Assembly: GCA_030740415.1 (NCBI GenBank)
Contig: JASLXI010000018.1
Coordinates: 272 to 9,151, forward strand
Direction of reading: 5' to 3'
Length of the DNA: 8,880 nucleotides
DNA from: Dehalococcoidia bacterium
GTDB taxonomy: Bacteria > Chloroflexota > Dehalococcoidia > UBA2985
Below the pieces are notes generated by a model. The model was not told where the DNA came from. It did no database searches and worked only from the letters and a program-made list of their open reading frames with translations. Below are positions 1 through 6,055 of the stretch, piece by piece. Position numbers and translations under genes: made by a program. Position 1 is the stretch's first letter. Each line of letters starts with the position of its first letter.

Positions 1-82
1 TTTCTTTTTGTTCGACCATTTTCCTCATAATTCTAATCACTTTCCAGGCAAAGGCAAGGGTTACATGTAGGGGTGAAACTAG

Positions 83-652
83 GGCCACTGGCTACTCTCT
101 TTGTCAATCGGCTTGCGTCTCATGGCCCAGTCAGCCTTGATGGTGCACATGGTACCAATGCTTGTCTCTAGGGGCAACAGCGAAGGTGTTGCTGCAATCT
201 TAGTATCCTTACTTTCGCTAGTTCGTCTCCCAGCGATTATCGGTGCCGGAGTCATATCCGACAAATGGTCCAGAACAAGGACTTCATCTCTGTCGATGCT
301 CTCTGGTCTGGCAGCTGGGTTAGTTATATTGATTGGTCCGAGCGGTTTGCTTACAGGGGTCGCTTTTGCTTTCTTGTTTGCTGGTGCTCAAGCCTGCAAT
401 TCTGTAACCTGGGCTTTAGTGGGTCAATTTTTTGGCCGCAAGAGCTTTGGAACCCTGAGGGGAGGTGTTACACTGATGCAAAGCCTAATGTCTACTGCAG
501 GACCTTTAGGCGCAGGCATTGTGTTCGACCTGACTGGCGACTACAAAGTAGCTTTTGTGGCCATATCCGTCACCTACGTAGCCGCAACAATAATGTTCTG
601 GAGATTGAAAGCACCCCCTGTACCTGTACGTAGTAAGACTATTGTGCACTAA
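83..652 (+). pseudogene. MFS transporter, C-terminal half only (5'-truncated)
   Basis: The reading frame encodes about six hydrophobic segments, which corresponds to the second half (TM7-TM12) of a 12-helix major facilitator superfamily transporter of about 400 residues. Counting from a TTG at 101, the segments lie near residues 2-22, 31-53, 65-82, 83-107, 121-144 and 148-169. The loop after the second segment reads GVISDKWSRTR, which matches the G-x-x-x-D-(R/K)-x-x-R loop motif repeated in the second half of MFS proteins. The frame is open upstream of the TTG (GHWLLS..., typical of the start of TM7) but meets TAG at 80-82, with more stops at 74 and 68. I could not find the N-terminal six helices in any frame of bases 1-80, and no Shine-Dalgarno site precedes the TTG. 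I read this as a truncated remnant. A frameshifted N-terminal half just outside the window is possible. The substrate cannot be assigned. Confidence 0.72.
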
Positions 653-727
653 GTAAGAAGGAACTGCCCCGGCCCGCCGCATACCCCTGAGACGGGTTAC
701 AATGCTGGACAGAAGGCCAGGAGTACT

Positions 728-1341
728 ATGGGGGACTAGGTACAACGGCAGGGTAGAGAGATTAATCTCAGGCTCACAATATCGTTCCTTCTGCCTGTAG
801 CGTTTACGTTGTTGCTGGTAGCTTGTCGCGGGGATGCTCAGATTACTGACACCTCGATCCCCGAGAACACAGTGGCCGCTCAGGTGGAAGTTGAGTCTTC
901 CTCTACGAAAGAACCTTCGAAGCCAGAAGCAACTAACCTACCCACGCCTACTCCGGTGGCACCTCCAACGCCGACACCATGGCCGCCGACGGCATTAATT
1001 CCAGAGCCGATATCCGTTCCGATACCCTAGGAGTGGTCCACTGATGTGGGCACGAGCCACTTCGGCGCAGTCGGCAATAATCTTGAGGGATTCTCTGGGG
1101 CCTGGATACGGCCCCATCCCGGCCCTTTCGTCTGAAGGTGGATCGAACGAGTGGGGATGGTCATAACTGGGCCACAGCTGATAGATGGGTCCGCAAATGG
1201 CAACGAAATTGCCTAGGGGTACTGGGCTAACAGGCCAGCAGCGAGGACGCGATTACGGATTTGCTAGAAAAGCATCCAATGGACTTGCAAACAAACCTTC
1301 CATATCCCATCATTTACTCCTCTTTTCTTGGGAGAAATGAG
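728..1341 (+). pseudogene. Decayed secreted lipoprotein gene (early amber stop, later stops and frame changes)
   Basis: An ATG at 728 is preceded by AGGAG at 719-723, but the fourth codon is TAG (737-739). The same frame then runs on as a clear lipoprotein leader: basic residues, a hydrophobic stretch and the lipobox LVAC, with the Cys codon at 824-826. A linker rich in Thr, Pro, Glu and Ser follows (TPTPVAPPTPTPWPP), and TAG at 1028-1030 ends it. Beyond this stop the same frame reads GTSHFGAVGNNLEGFSGAW and then IRPHPGPFV up to TGA at 1133, which looks like genuine protein. Similar protein-like pieces continue in other frames: NEWGWS at about 1146, DRWVRKWQRN at about 1180-1209, and LPYPIIY at about 1288-1308. 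Together these look like a surface-anchored lipoprotein with a globular domain, possibly of a TIM-barrel glycosidase-like type; that family guess comes from memory and is weak. The intact-looking part starting at TTG 809 would miss most of the leader, so it is not a good gene model. Confidence 0.6.
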
Positions 1342-1346
1342 CAATA

Positions 1347-1366
1347 GAGACCCCAAAGAAAGTCTC
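1347..1366 (-). terminator. Weak hairpin downstream of the tRNA
   Basis: On the minus strand, GAGAC and GTCTC pair around a 10-base loop about 27 bases beyond the tRNA 3' end, followed by a moderately T-rich stretch (TATTGCTCATTTC). It could end tRNA transcription, but the stem has only five pairs and there is no proper U tract. Confidence 0.25.
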
Positions 1367-1393
1367 AACCTTCTGGTGTGGAACAGTTATGTC

Positions 1394-1470
1394 TGGTGGC
1401 GCATACGGGGTTCGAACCCGTGATCTCCGCCTTGAGAGGGCGGCGTCCTGGTCCACTAGACGAATGCGCC
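1394..1470 (-). tRNA. tRNA-Glu (anticodon CTC)
   Basis: Read on the minus strand this is a full cloverleaf of 77 bases including an encoded CCA end. The acceptor stem pairs GGCGCAT with ATGCGCC over seven base pairs, followed by discriminator A and CCA. The anticodon stem is CCGCC/GGCGG with loop CTCTCAA, giving anticodon CTC, which reads GAG (Glu). The T arm is ACGGG-TTCGAAC-CCCGT. The D arm GTC...GAC contains the usual TAGTGG-type loop. It is a single tRNA not embedded in an rRNA operon. It lies between a decayed lipoprotein gene and the transporter operon, and tRNA genes are common integration points, but I see no duplicated tRNA 3' end in the window. Confidence 0.96.
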
Positions 1471-1507
1471 GTGCGTGGACTAATGAACTTGCTCCGAAAC
1501 CCTCCAC

Positions 1508-1536
1508 ATCCTAGCATAACCCCTGAATGCGGGCAA
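1508..1536 (-). promoter_or_regulatory. Putative promoter of tRNA-Glu
   Basis: On the minus strand, TTGCCC (-35) and TAGGAT (-10) are separated by exactly 17 bases. Each matches four of six consensus positions. The -10 box ends 37 bases before the mature tRNA 5' end, which fits a short leader. Confidence 0.35.
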
Positions 1537-1649
1537 CATGAGGTGCGGCTTCACTCGATTTTACGTCCGCGCAATCGGACATGTTATAAGGGTTATTTAT
1601 CGAGAATTTCCATCGGTAGAAAATTGTCGACTTCATACTGGTAGATCTA

Positions 1650-1678
1650 TTGACAACAATAAATCCCTATGATATTGT
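1650..1678 (+). promoter_or_regulatory. Sigma70-type promoter of the solute-binding protein gene
   Basis: A perfect -35 box TTGACA (1650-1655) and a -10 box TATTGT (1673-1678) are separated by 17 bases. Transcription would start near 1685, giving a leader of only about 20 bases that contains the GAGGAGGAG ribosome binding site. The AT-rich spacer contrasts with the flanking coding DNA. The -10 box lies inside the palindrome described separately. Confidence 0.8.
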
Positions 1679-1690
1679 TGCCAACAATAT
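1672..1690. promoter_or_regulatory. Perfect 19-bp palindrome, likely repressor operator
   Basis: The sequence ATATTGTTG-C-CAACAATAT is a perfect inverted repeat with 9-bp arms around one central base. It covers the -10 box and the predicted start of transcription of the solute-binding protein gene, the classic place for a repressor. Its core GT-N5-AC resembles operators of GntR-type regulators, though other helix-turn-helix families use similar sites; the family is a guess. No regulator gene is present in the window. The RNA could fold at the very 5' end, but the position on the promoter makes a DNA operator more likely. Confidence 0.65.
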
Positions 1691-1706
1691 TCTCTGAGGA
1701 GGAGAT

Positions 1707-3737
1707 ATGAGATTACGTCTCGCACATCCATTTAGGCCCATGCTAGCGGTACTAGCGGCCACCATCGCGGTGGTTGCACTTGCGTGCGGAGGGGATGCGG
1801 CAACGCCAACAAGCCCACCGACTGCGACTTCGGCTCCTAAACCGACGGCTACAACTCCCCCTGAGGCTACAACTCCCCCTGAGGCTACGGCAGCCCCTGA
1901 GGCTACGGCAGCCCCTGAGGCCACGTTGGCGCCTGGAGCGAAGCAGCCTACGGCGACAGCAAAGGTAGCGGCGACTGCGACCGCAGTGCCTGTTGTGGCA
2001 GCAGATTATAGGGATGACTGGATCAACTATCTGACGACCCACCCCGGCTACAAAGCGGAATGGGGAGAGCCCCAGTACGGTGGAATCATCAAGACGGCTG
2101 ACCCACGGCCTGCCTCTAGGTACCAGACTACATTGGGTTATAGTGCGTTCAGCCGATGGCAGTTCGCGGCGCACAACAGCCTGCTGATGATGGACCCATG
2201 GAAGACTATTAGGGATGCTCCGATATGTGACCTGTGCGAGAGCTTTGAGGTGTCCGCAGACGGTCTCGAGTACAGTTTTGTGCTGCGTGACAACGTACAG
2301 TTCCAGTCTGAGGGCTGGGCGGTTGACCAGGGTGCCCCTGGATTTGGCACTGAGTTGGCGTGTGAGGATATCAAAGCCAGCCACGAGTGGCATGCAAATC
2401 CTCCTCCTGAGACCAGGGCCTCGTACATAAGGTCGGGGCAGGCCTACATGGGCCACCTAGACGATGTTCTCTGCCCCGACGGAGCTTCAGGTAAGACCGT
2501 GGTTCTGAAGTTCTCCCACTTCCGCAATGCCACACTTCAGTGGCTGGGATCAGGAATAGCGGTATGGGACAAGGAATATCGTGAGTGGATGGATGCCGAG
2601 TATCCCGGCGTACAGTCTACAGCGGTTCCTGAAGGTTACCTGATCAACATGGGTACGGGACCACAGTACCCAGTCTCTGCGGACTCCCAGACGGTGATGA
2701 AGGTTCGAAAGAACACCAACTACTTCATCGAGGGAGCACCTTTTGCAGACGGGTTTGATCACTTCGCCATCCAGGACTACAACACCAAGTTTGCTGCTCT
2801 GGTGACAGGTAAGATTCACCAGGCAGGTCATGGCAGTAGTGGAATAACCAAGGCGCAAGTTGCTCAGGTGCAGACGGACTACGCTGACCTCATTGAGCAG
2901 CAGATAGTACGGTACAACCACATCTCCGGTATCAGGGTGAACCCCCTGAGGCCTCCTTTTGATAAGTGGGAGGTACGCTGGGCGGTCCAATTGTTCCTGG
3001 ATAGAGGTGACTGGGATGTGTTCAGCACGGTAGGCGACGTGAAAATGTCGAACCCTGCTTACTTCCTGCACATAGACAGCGGATGGGGCAAGCCCGCCGA
3101 GGACTTCATGAAGTTGCCCGGGTGGGATCCTGCCACCAAGGATGCGGACATAGCAACGGCCAACCAGATGCTAGATGACGTATTTGGAGAGGGCAACCGG
3201 CCCAAGACCGACCAGTACGTGATTCAGCTTCTCAGCCGTCGTGAGGTCAGCCTCTGGTTGATAGACCAGATGAATAAGCATCTCGACTGGCAGTTTGACG
3301 TGAAGTATGTGGACACCTACGGCAACATCAGCACCGACTGCCTCTACACGATAAGGGCCGAGGCCAACCCCAGCCCGAATAGGCAGACCTACGCTTCAGA
3401 CCCCGCTGACGCCTTCTGGGGCATGCACACCTCGCTGACAACCAGCCCAGAGTGCGACGTCACAGGCTGGAAGGGTGATGGGCGTGCGCCGGACGAAGAG
3501 TTGGATAGGATAAACGGTATGATAGACGAGTTGGACACGAGCCTTGACCAGGACCGACGGAGAGTACTGGCTCTCGAGTTGGAAGAGTACATGGTCAATG
3601 AGCGGACCACCGCTTATCAGTTGGGTGTCATGAACGTGGCGTGGCCCAATCGATGGGAACTAAAGGGAAACCGCTACTACAACCTGGGCACATACTCACA
3701 GCAGCGGCTCCACGATCGACTGTGGTTGGCGGAGTAA
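1707..3737 (+). CDS. Peptide-type ABC transporter solute-binding lipoprotein (SBP_bac_5, cluster C)
   Basis: This 676-residue protein should capture a peptide or similar solute outside the membrane and deliver it to the permeases encoded downstream. Residues 1-27 are a lipoprotein signal peptide with Cys27 (VALAC-GG) as the lipid anchor. Residues about 31-95 are a flexible Thr/Pro/Ala/Glu linker with a hexapeptide repeat. The mature domain begins near residue 96 and shows family landmarks: GEPQYGGIIKTADP near the start, DLCESFEVSADGLEYSFVLR (about 175-194; the usual form is DLAxSWExSxDGxTYTFxLR), and DRGDW after a helix in the second lobe. Cysteines 174, 177, 219, 256, 545 and 583 form an even set that could make three disulfides, fitting an extracytoplasmic location. 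The ATG is supported by GAGGAGGAG at 1696-1704. The gene has its own promoter, operator and terminator. The ligand cannot be told from sequence; this family binds oligopeptides, nickel complexes, opines or oligosaccharides. Confidence 0.93.
   Translation: MRLRLAHPFRPMLAVLAATIAVVALACGGDAATPTSPPTATSAPKPTATTPPEATTPPEATAAPEATAAPEATLAPGAKQPTATAKVAATATAVPVVAADYRDDWINYLTTHPGYKAEWGEPQYGGIIKTADPRPASRYQTTLGYSAFSRWQFAAHNSLLMMDPWKTIRDAPICDLCESFEVSADGLEYSFVLRDNVQFQSEGWAVDQGAPGFGTELACEDIKASHEWHANPPPETRASYIRSGQAYMGHLDDVLCPDGASGKTVVLKFSHFRNATLQWLGSGIAVWDKEYREWMDAEYPGVQSTAVPEGYLINMGTGPQYPVSADSQTVMKVRKNTNYFIEGAPFADGFDHFAIQDYNTKFAALVTGKIHQAGHGSSGITKAQVAQVQTDYADLIEQQIVRYNHISGIRVNPLRPPFDKWEVRWAVQLFLDRGDWDVFSTVGDVKMSNPAYFLHIDSGWGKPAEDFMKLPGWDPATKDADIATANQMLDDVFGEGNRPKTDQYVIQLLSRREVSLWLIDQMNKHLDWQFDVKYVDTYGNISTDCLYTIRAEANPSPNRQTYASDPADAFWGMHTSLTTSPECDVTGWKGDGRAPDEELDRINGMIDELDTSLDQDRRRVLALELEEYMVNERTTAYQLGVMNVAWPNRWELKGNRYYNLGTYSQQRLHDRLWLAE
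1851..1940 (+). repeat. 18-bp tandem repeat in the lipoprotein linker
   Basis: Four near-identical 18-bp units (1851-1868, 1869-1886, 1887-1904, 1905-1922) and a degenerate fifth (1923-1940) encode the hexapeptide T-x-x-P-E-A. Units 1 and 2 are identical in DNA, and units 3 and 4 differ by one base. This points to recent in-frame duplication. The repeat lengthens the flexible tether between the membrane anchor and the binding domain, so copy number may vary between strains. Confidence 0.9.
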
Positions 3738-3760
3738 TCCGAGACCAATAGAGCGAACGT

Positions 3761-3800
3761 AATGGAAGCGCCCTCATTCGAGGGCGCTTCCATTTTATTT
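3761..3800 (+). terminator. Intrinsic terminator after the solute-binding protein gene
   Basis: A perfect 15-bp stem (3761-3775 with 3780-3794) closes a four-base ATTC loop and runs into TTTTATTT. It begins 23 bases after the TAA stop. It separates the binding protein from the permeases, so most transcripts should stop here and yield more binding protein than permease. Confidence 0.9.
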
Positions 3801-3904
3801 ACTATGTCAGGAAGAGAATTACGTATCGAGGCTATGCATACCGGTGATATGACCTAGCGCCCCAAAGGGTCTAGGGCATTGCCCGGGTGTCGGGTGTGAG
3901 TTCA

Positions 3905-3933
3905 TTGACAAGGGTAACCAATAATGGTATTGT
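3905..3933 (+). promoter_or_regulatory. Promoter of the permease pair
   Basis: TTGACA (3905-3910), 17 bases, then TATTGT (3928-3933): the same hexamers and spacing as the promoter of the solute-binding protein gene. Transcription would start near 3940, leaving a leader of about 80 bases before the permease ATG. Bases from 3929 (ATTGT...TAAT) partly resemble the palindrome at 1672-1690 but do not form a proper inverted repeat. The rest of the 3738-4021 gap holds the terminator and a short hairpin (CCTAG 3853-3857 with CTAGG 3871-3875) without a T tract. Confidence 0.65.
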
Positions 3934-4021
3934 CCATGGTAATCTGTGGCTTTGGCGATGGGGAGAGAGAAGTCCTGTTCAGGGGCATGCGCTGGCAGAT
4001 TAGTAAAGGCTAGGAGGAGCC

Positions 4022-4930
4022 ATGATACAGTACACGCTGAGGCGGCTTTTTCTGGGGGGACTTACCGCACTGCTAGTGTCGGTGATCGTCTTTGTCATCC
4101 TGCGAATTGCTCCAGGGGACGTAGTGGACGTCATTCTAGGTGGTGAGGATGCATTTTATTCACAAGAGACGGAAGAACTGTTGCGTGAGCAACTTGGACT
4201 CAACCGTCCGCTGCACATACAATACCTTGTCTTCATGAGGGACTTCGTCACCTTGAATTGGGGGACGTCCCTCGTAACCCTCCAGCTCGCCATAATGACC
4301 GTAACCATAGCGGTCGTGTTTGGGATCCCCGTGGGAATAATGATGGCCCTAAAGCAGGACTCGTGGATGGACTACCTTCTCCGTATTGTTTCCCTGGGCG
4401 GTCTGTCCATTCCTAGTTTCTGGACAGGCACCATGATTATTCTGGGGGGAACGTTGTACTTTAACTGGAGCCCGCGGCTGGAGTATGTCTCCTTCCTTGC
4501 AGACCCCCGTGGAAACCTAATCATGTTTCTCTGGCCGGCGATGGCGCTCGGCTGGGTCTCCCAGGCCACCAAGGCCAGGATGATGCGTTCCACTATGCTT
4601 GAGGTCCTGCGCCAGGACTACATAAGGACAGCCCATGCTAAGGGCTTGCGGTACTTTGTGGTGGTTTACCGCCATGCTATGAAGAACGCTCTGTTGCCAG
4701 TGGTCACCATCATCGGCATTACCGTTGCGCTGACCGTAGGTGGGTCCGTTATTATGGAGTCCATCTTCCTCCTACCGGGCATGGGGTCGTTCCTGATTTA
4801 CAGTCTAAGCCGATGGGACTACCCGGTGGTGCAGACTCTAGTTCTCTTCTTCGCTAGTTGGATCGTAGTAACCAATCTGTTGGTGGACCTAAGCTACGGC
4901 TGGCTTGACCCACGGGTCAGGTTTGACTAG
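4022..4930 (+). CDS. DppB-like ABC transporter permease
   Basis: This 302-residue inner membrane protein is one half of the translocation channel of a peptide-type ABC importer. It has the family layout: TM1 at about 8-28 within YTLRRLFLGGLTALLVSVIVF, the RIAPGD motif (28-33), a periplasmic loop with LREQLGLNRPLHIQY (54-68), then five further helices. The cytoplasmic EAA loop, which docks on the ATPase, spans about 187-225 (RSTMLEVLRQDYIRTAHAKGL). The C-terminus YGWLDPRVRFD is typical. AGGAGG at 4012-4017 supports the ATG. An oddity: WGTSL (80-84) runs straight into VTLQLAIM, whereas relatives have about 15-18 more residues here (usually a Thr/Gly/Arg-Pro-Val segment and an amphipathic helix ending in RLP). 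The frame is intact, so the protein may still fold, but this looks like an internal deletion. It forms an operon with the next gene. Confidence 0.92.
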   Translation: MIQYTLRRLFLGGLTALLVSVIVFVILRIAPGDVVDVILGGEDAFYSQETEELLREQLGLNRPLHIQYLVFMRDFVTLNWGTSLVTLQLAIMTVTIAVVFGIPVGIMMALKQDSWMDYLLRIVSLGGLSIPSFWTGTMIILGGTLYFNWSPRLEYVSFLADPRGNLIMFLWPAMALGWVSQATKARMMRSTMLEVLRQDYIRTAHAKGLRYFVVVYRHAMKNALLPVVTIIGITVALTVGGSVIMESIFLLPGMGSFLIYSLSRWDYPVVQTLVLFFASWIVVTNLLVDLSYGWLDPRVRFD

Positions 4931-4945
4931 AAGATTATCGATATT

Positions 4946-4963
4946 TGCCTAGAGTTCTAGGCA
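4946..4963 (+). promoter_or_regulatory. Intercistronic hairpin next to the Shine-Dalgarno site of the second permease
   Basis: TGCCTAGA and TCTAGGCA form a perfect inverted repeat. As RNA it would fold as a 7-bp stem with an AGTT loop. Its last base is the first A of the AAGGAGG ribosome binding site (4963-4969). It has no U tract, so it is not a terminator. It may tune translation of the second permease or stabilise the processed message. Confidence 0.5.
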
Positions 4964-4974
4964 AGGAGGCTATT

Positions 4975-5877
4975 ATGGCAGCACAAGAAGGGCTCGAGAT
5001 TACAGGGAGGCGAGCGGAACGCGGCTCAACACCAGCGCGAATGTGGAAGGGGACTGTCACCTTCATGCGCCGAAAGCCTCTAGGAGCTGCTGGAGCCATT
5101 ATCATCCTGGCAATGGTTCTTTTGGCCCTTTCGGCTCCCGTCATCGCTGGTGATGCAACGGCGTGGAATCTGAGCGATAACTTCCAGGGGTCCTCGATGA
5201 AGTACTGGCTCGGCACCAATGACTTGGGCCAGGATCTTTGGGCGCAGATAGTGAATGGCGCCCGAATATCACTCTACGTTGGAATCCTGTCCGTCGCCTT
5301 CGGGTCTGGCAGTGGAGGAATTCTGGGTTTGGTGAGCGCCTATTACGGCGGTAAAACGGACATAACCATTCAGAGGATTATGGACGCTCTTATGTCCATT
5401 CCTACCCTGATTCTAGCCTTGGCTATTATGGCAGCCTTGGGAGGGTCGGTGAACAACGTTGTCTTGGCTATAGGAGTAGTGCAGATACCCAGGGCTAACC
5501 GCATAGTGAGGTCACAGGCTATGGCTGTGAAAGAGTCCGAGTTTGCCTTGGCGGCTCGGTCCATTGGTGCGGGTGACATACGAATCATGGCACAGCACAT
5601 CATGCCACAGTGCATTGCCCCCTGGCTCATCATTGCTAGTGCAGGCTTGGGCACTGCAATCATCTCGGAGGCCTCCCTGAGCTTCCTTGGTATGGGAGTA
5701 CCACCGACTACGCCCACGTGGGGAGGCATGCTTTCCCAGAGGGGTAGAGAGTACTTTGCACTTGCGCCGCAGATGGCTATATGGCCGGGCATTGCCATTT
5801 CCTTGGCAGTTTACGGGTTCAACCTCTTTGGCGACGCTCTGCGGGACGTACTGGACCCACGTTTGCGAGGCACCTAG
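4975..5877 (+). CDS. DppC-like ABC transporter permease
   Basis: This 300-residue inner membrane protein is the second channel subunit and partner of the preceding permease. The N-terminal cytoplasmic part contains FMRRKPLGAAG before TM1 (about 37-58). The family motif LGTNDLGQDLW (79-89; usual form LGTDxLGRDxxSR) follows, then five more helices. The EAA loop lies at about 186-217 (KESEFALAARSIGAGDIRI, then HIMPQCIAP). EASLSFLGMGVPPTTPTWG (232-250) and the end FGDALRDVLDPRLRG are strong DppC signatures. I chose the ATG at 4975 over the in-frame TTG at 4945 because AAGGAGG (4963-4969) sits five bases before it and the TTG lies at the edge of the hairpin. The gene starts 44 bases after the first permease stop. 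No ATPase gene follows; a terminator and convergent genes come next. Confidence 0.94.
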   Translation: MAAQEGLEITGRRAERGSTPARMWKGTVTFMRRKPLGAAGAIIILAMVLLALSAPVIAGDATAWNLSDNFQGSSMKYWLGTNDLGQDLWAQIVNGARISLYVGILSVAFGSGSGGILGLVSAYYGGKTDITIQRIMDALMSIPTLILALAIMAALGGSVNNVVLAIGVVQIPRANRIVRSQAMAVKESEFALAARSIGAGDIRIMAQHIMPQCIAPWLIIASAGLGTAIISEASLSFLGMGVPPTTPTWGGMLSQRGREYFALAPQMAIWPGIAISLAVYGFNLFGDALRDVLDPRLRGT

Positions 5878-5906
5878 ACCATACTTAGCCTTTTAGCGTA
5901 GGAAAC

Positions 5907-5942
5907 ATAACGGGAAAGCGGGGGAGCCCGCTTTCCCGTTAT
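5907..5942. terminator. Strong hairpin terminator between convergent genes
   Basis: A perfect 16-bp stem (5907-5922 with 5927-5942) closes a GGAG loop 29 bases after the second permease stop. The plus-strand tail TAGTTCTC is only moderately T-rich. On the minus strand the tail GTTTCC is similar, so it probably serves both the permease operon and the convergent aminotransferase transcript. Confidence 0.75.
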
Positions 5943-5962
5943 TAGTTCTCAACACCTGTCGG

Positions 5963-6055
5963 CTAACCTAGTGTGAGGGATTCCTCCAGCTTCTGCAGTA
6001 GGGCTGGTGGACTGAATGGCTTGATGAGATACCCGTCTGCACCCGATGCCAGTGC
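5963..6055 (-). pseudogene. Response-regulator receiver domain, last 30 codons only
   Basis: On the minus strand, directly after the aminotransferase TAG and in the same frame, 30 codons read ALASGADGYLIKPFSP and then a helix (ALLQKLEESLTLG) before TAG. This is the C-terminal end of a CheY-like receiver: GADGYLIKPF holds the conserved Lys and cis-Pro (K-P) at the end of beta-5, and the rest is alpha-5. The phosphoacceptor Asp and the first three quarters of the fold are missing and cannot be found nearby. It has no start of its own. It is most likely a scrap left when a response-regulator gene was cut by the rearrangement that placed the aminotransferase here. A tail of the aminotransferase made only by stop-codon readthrough is possible but less likely. 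Confidence 0.75.

Noticed and set aside
809..1030. Stand-alone 73-residue protein starting at TTG 809
   Set aside because: The TTG lies inside the hydrophobic part of a signal peptide that begins farther upstream; starting there leaves only four residues before the lipobox Cys. The frame belongs to the broken lipoprotein gene.
1394..1470. tRNA gene as an attachment site of an integrated element
   Set aside because: No repeat of the tRNA 3' end and no integrase gene are visible in the window.
1851..1940. Short repeats as a possible CRISPR or regulatory array
   Set aside because: The units are contiguous without spacers, are multiples of three and encode a hexapeptide linker inside a clear gene.
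1752..2456. Long minus-strand frame of 234 codons
   Set aside because: It lies antisense to the binding-protein gene, is dominated by Arg/Cys repeats mirroring the Thr/Pro/Glu linker, and has no ribosome binding site or protein-like segments.
2550..3071. Minus-strand frame of 173 codons
   Set aside because: It is entirely antisense to the conserved binding-protein domain, and its translation has no recognisable structure.
3929..3943. Second operator on the permease promoter
   Set aside because: Eight of 15 bases match the palindrome at 1672-1690 in register, but the arms do not pair, so it is noted only as a weak resemblance.
5370..5798. Minus-strand frame of 142 codons
   Set aside because: It is a complementary shadow of the DppC-like permease, rich in Met/Ala from reversed membrane-helix codons.
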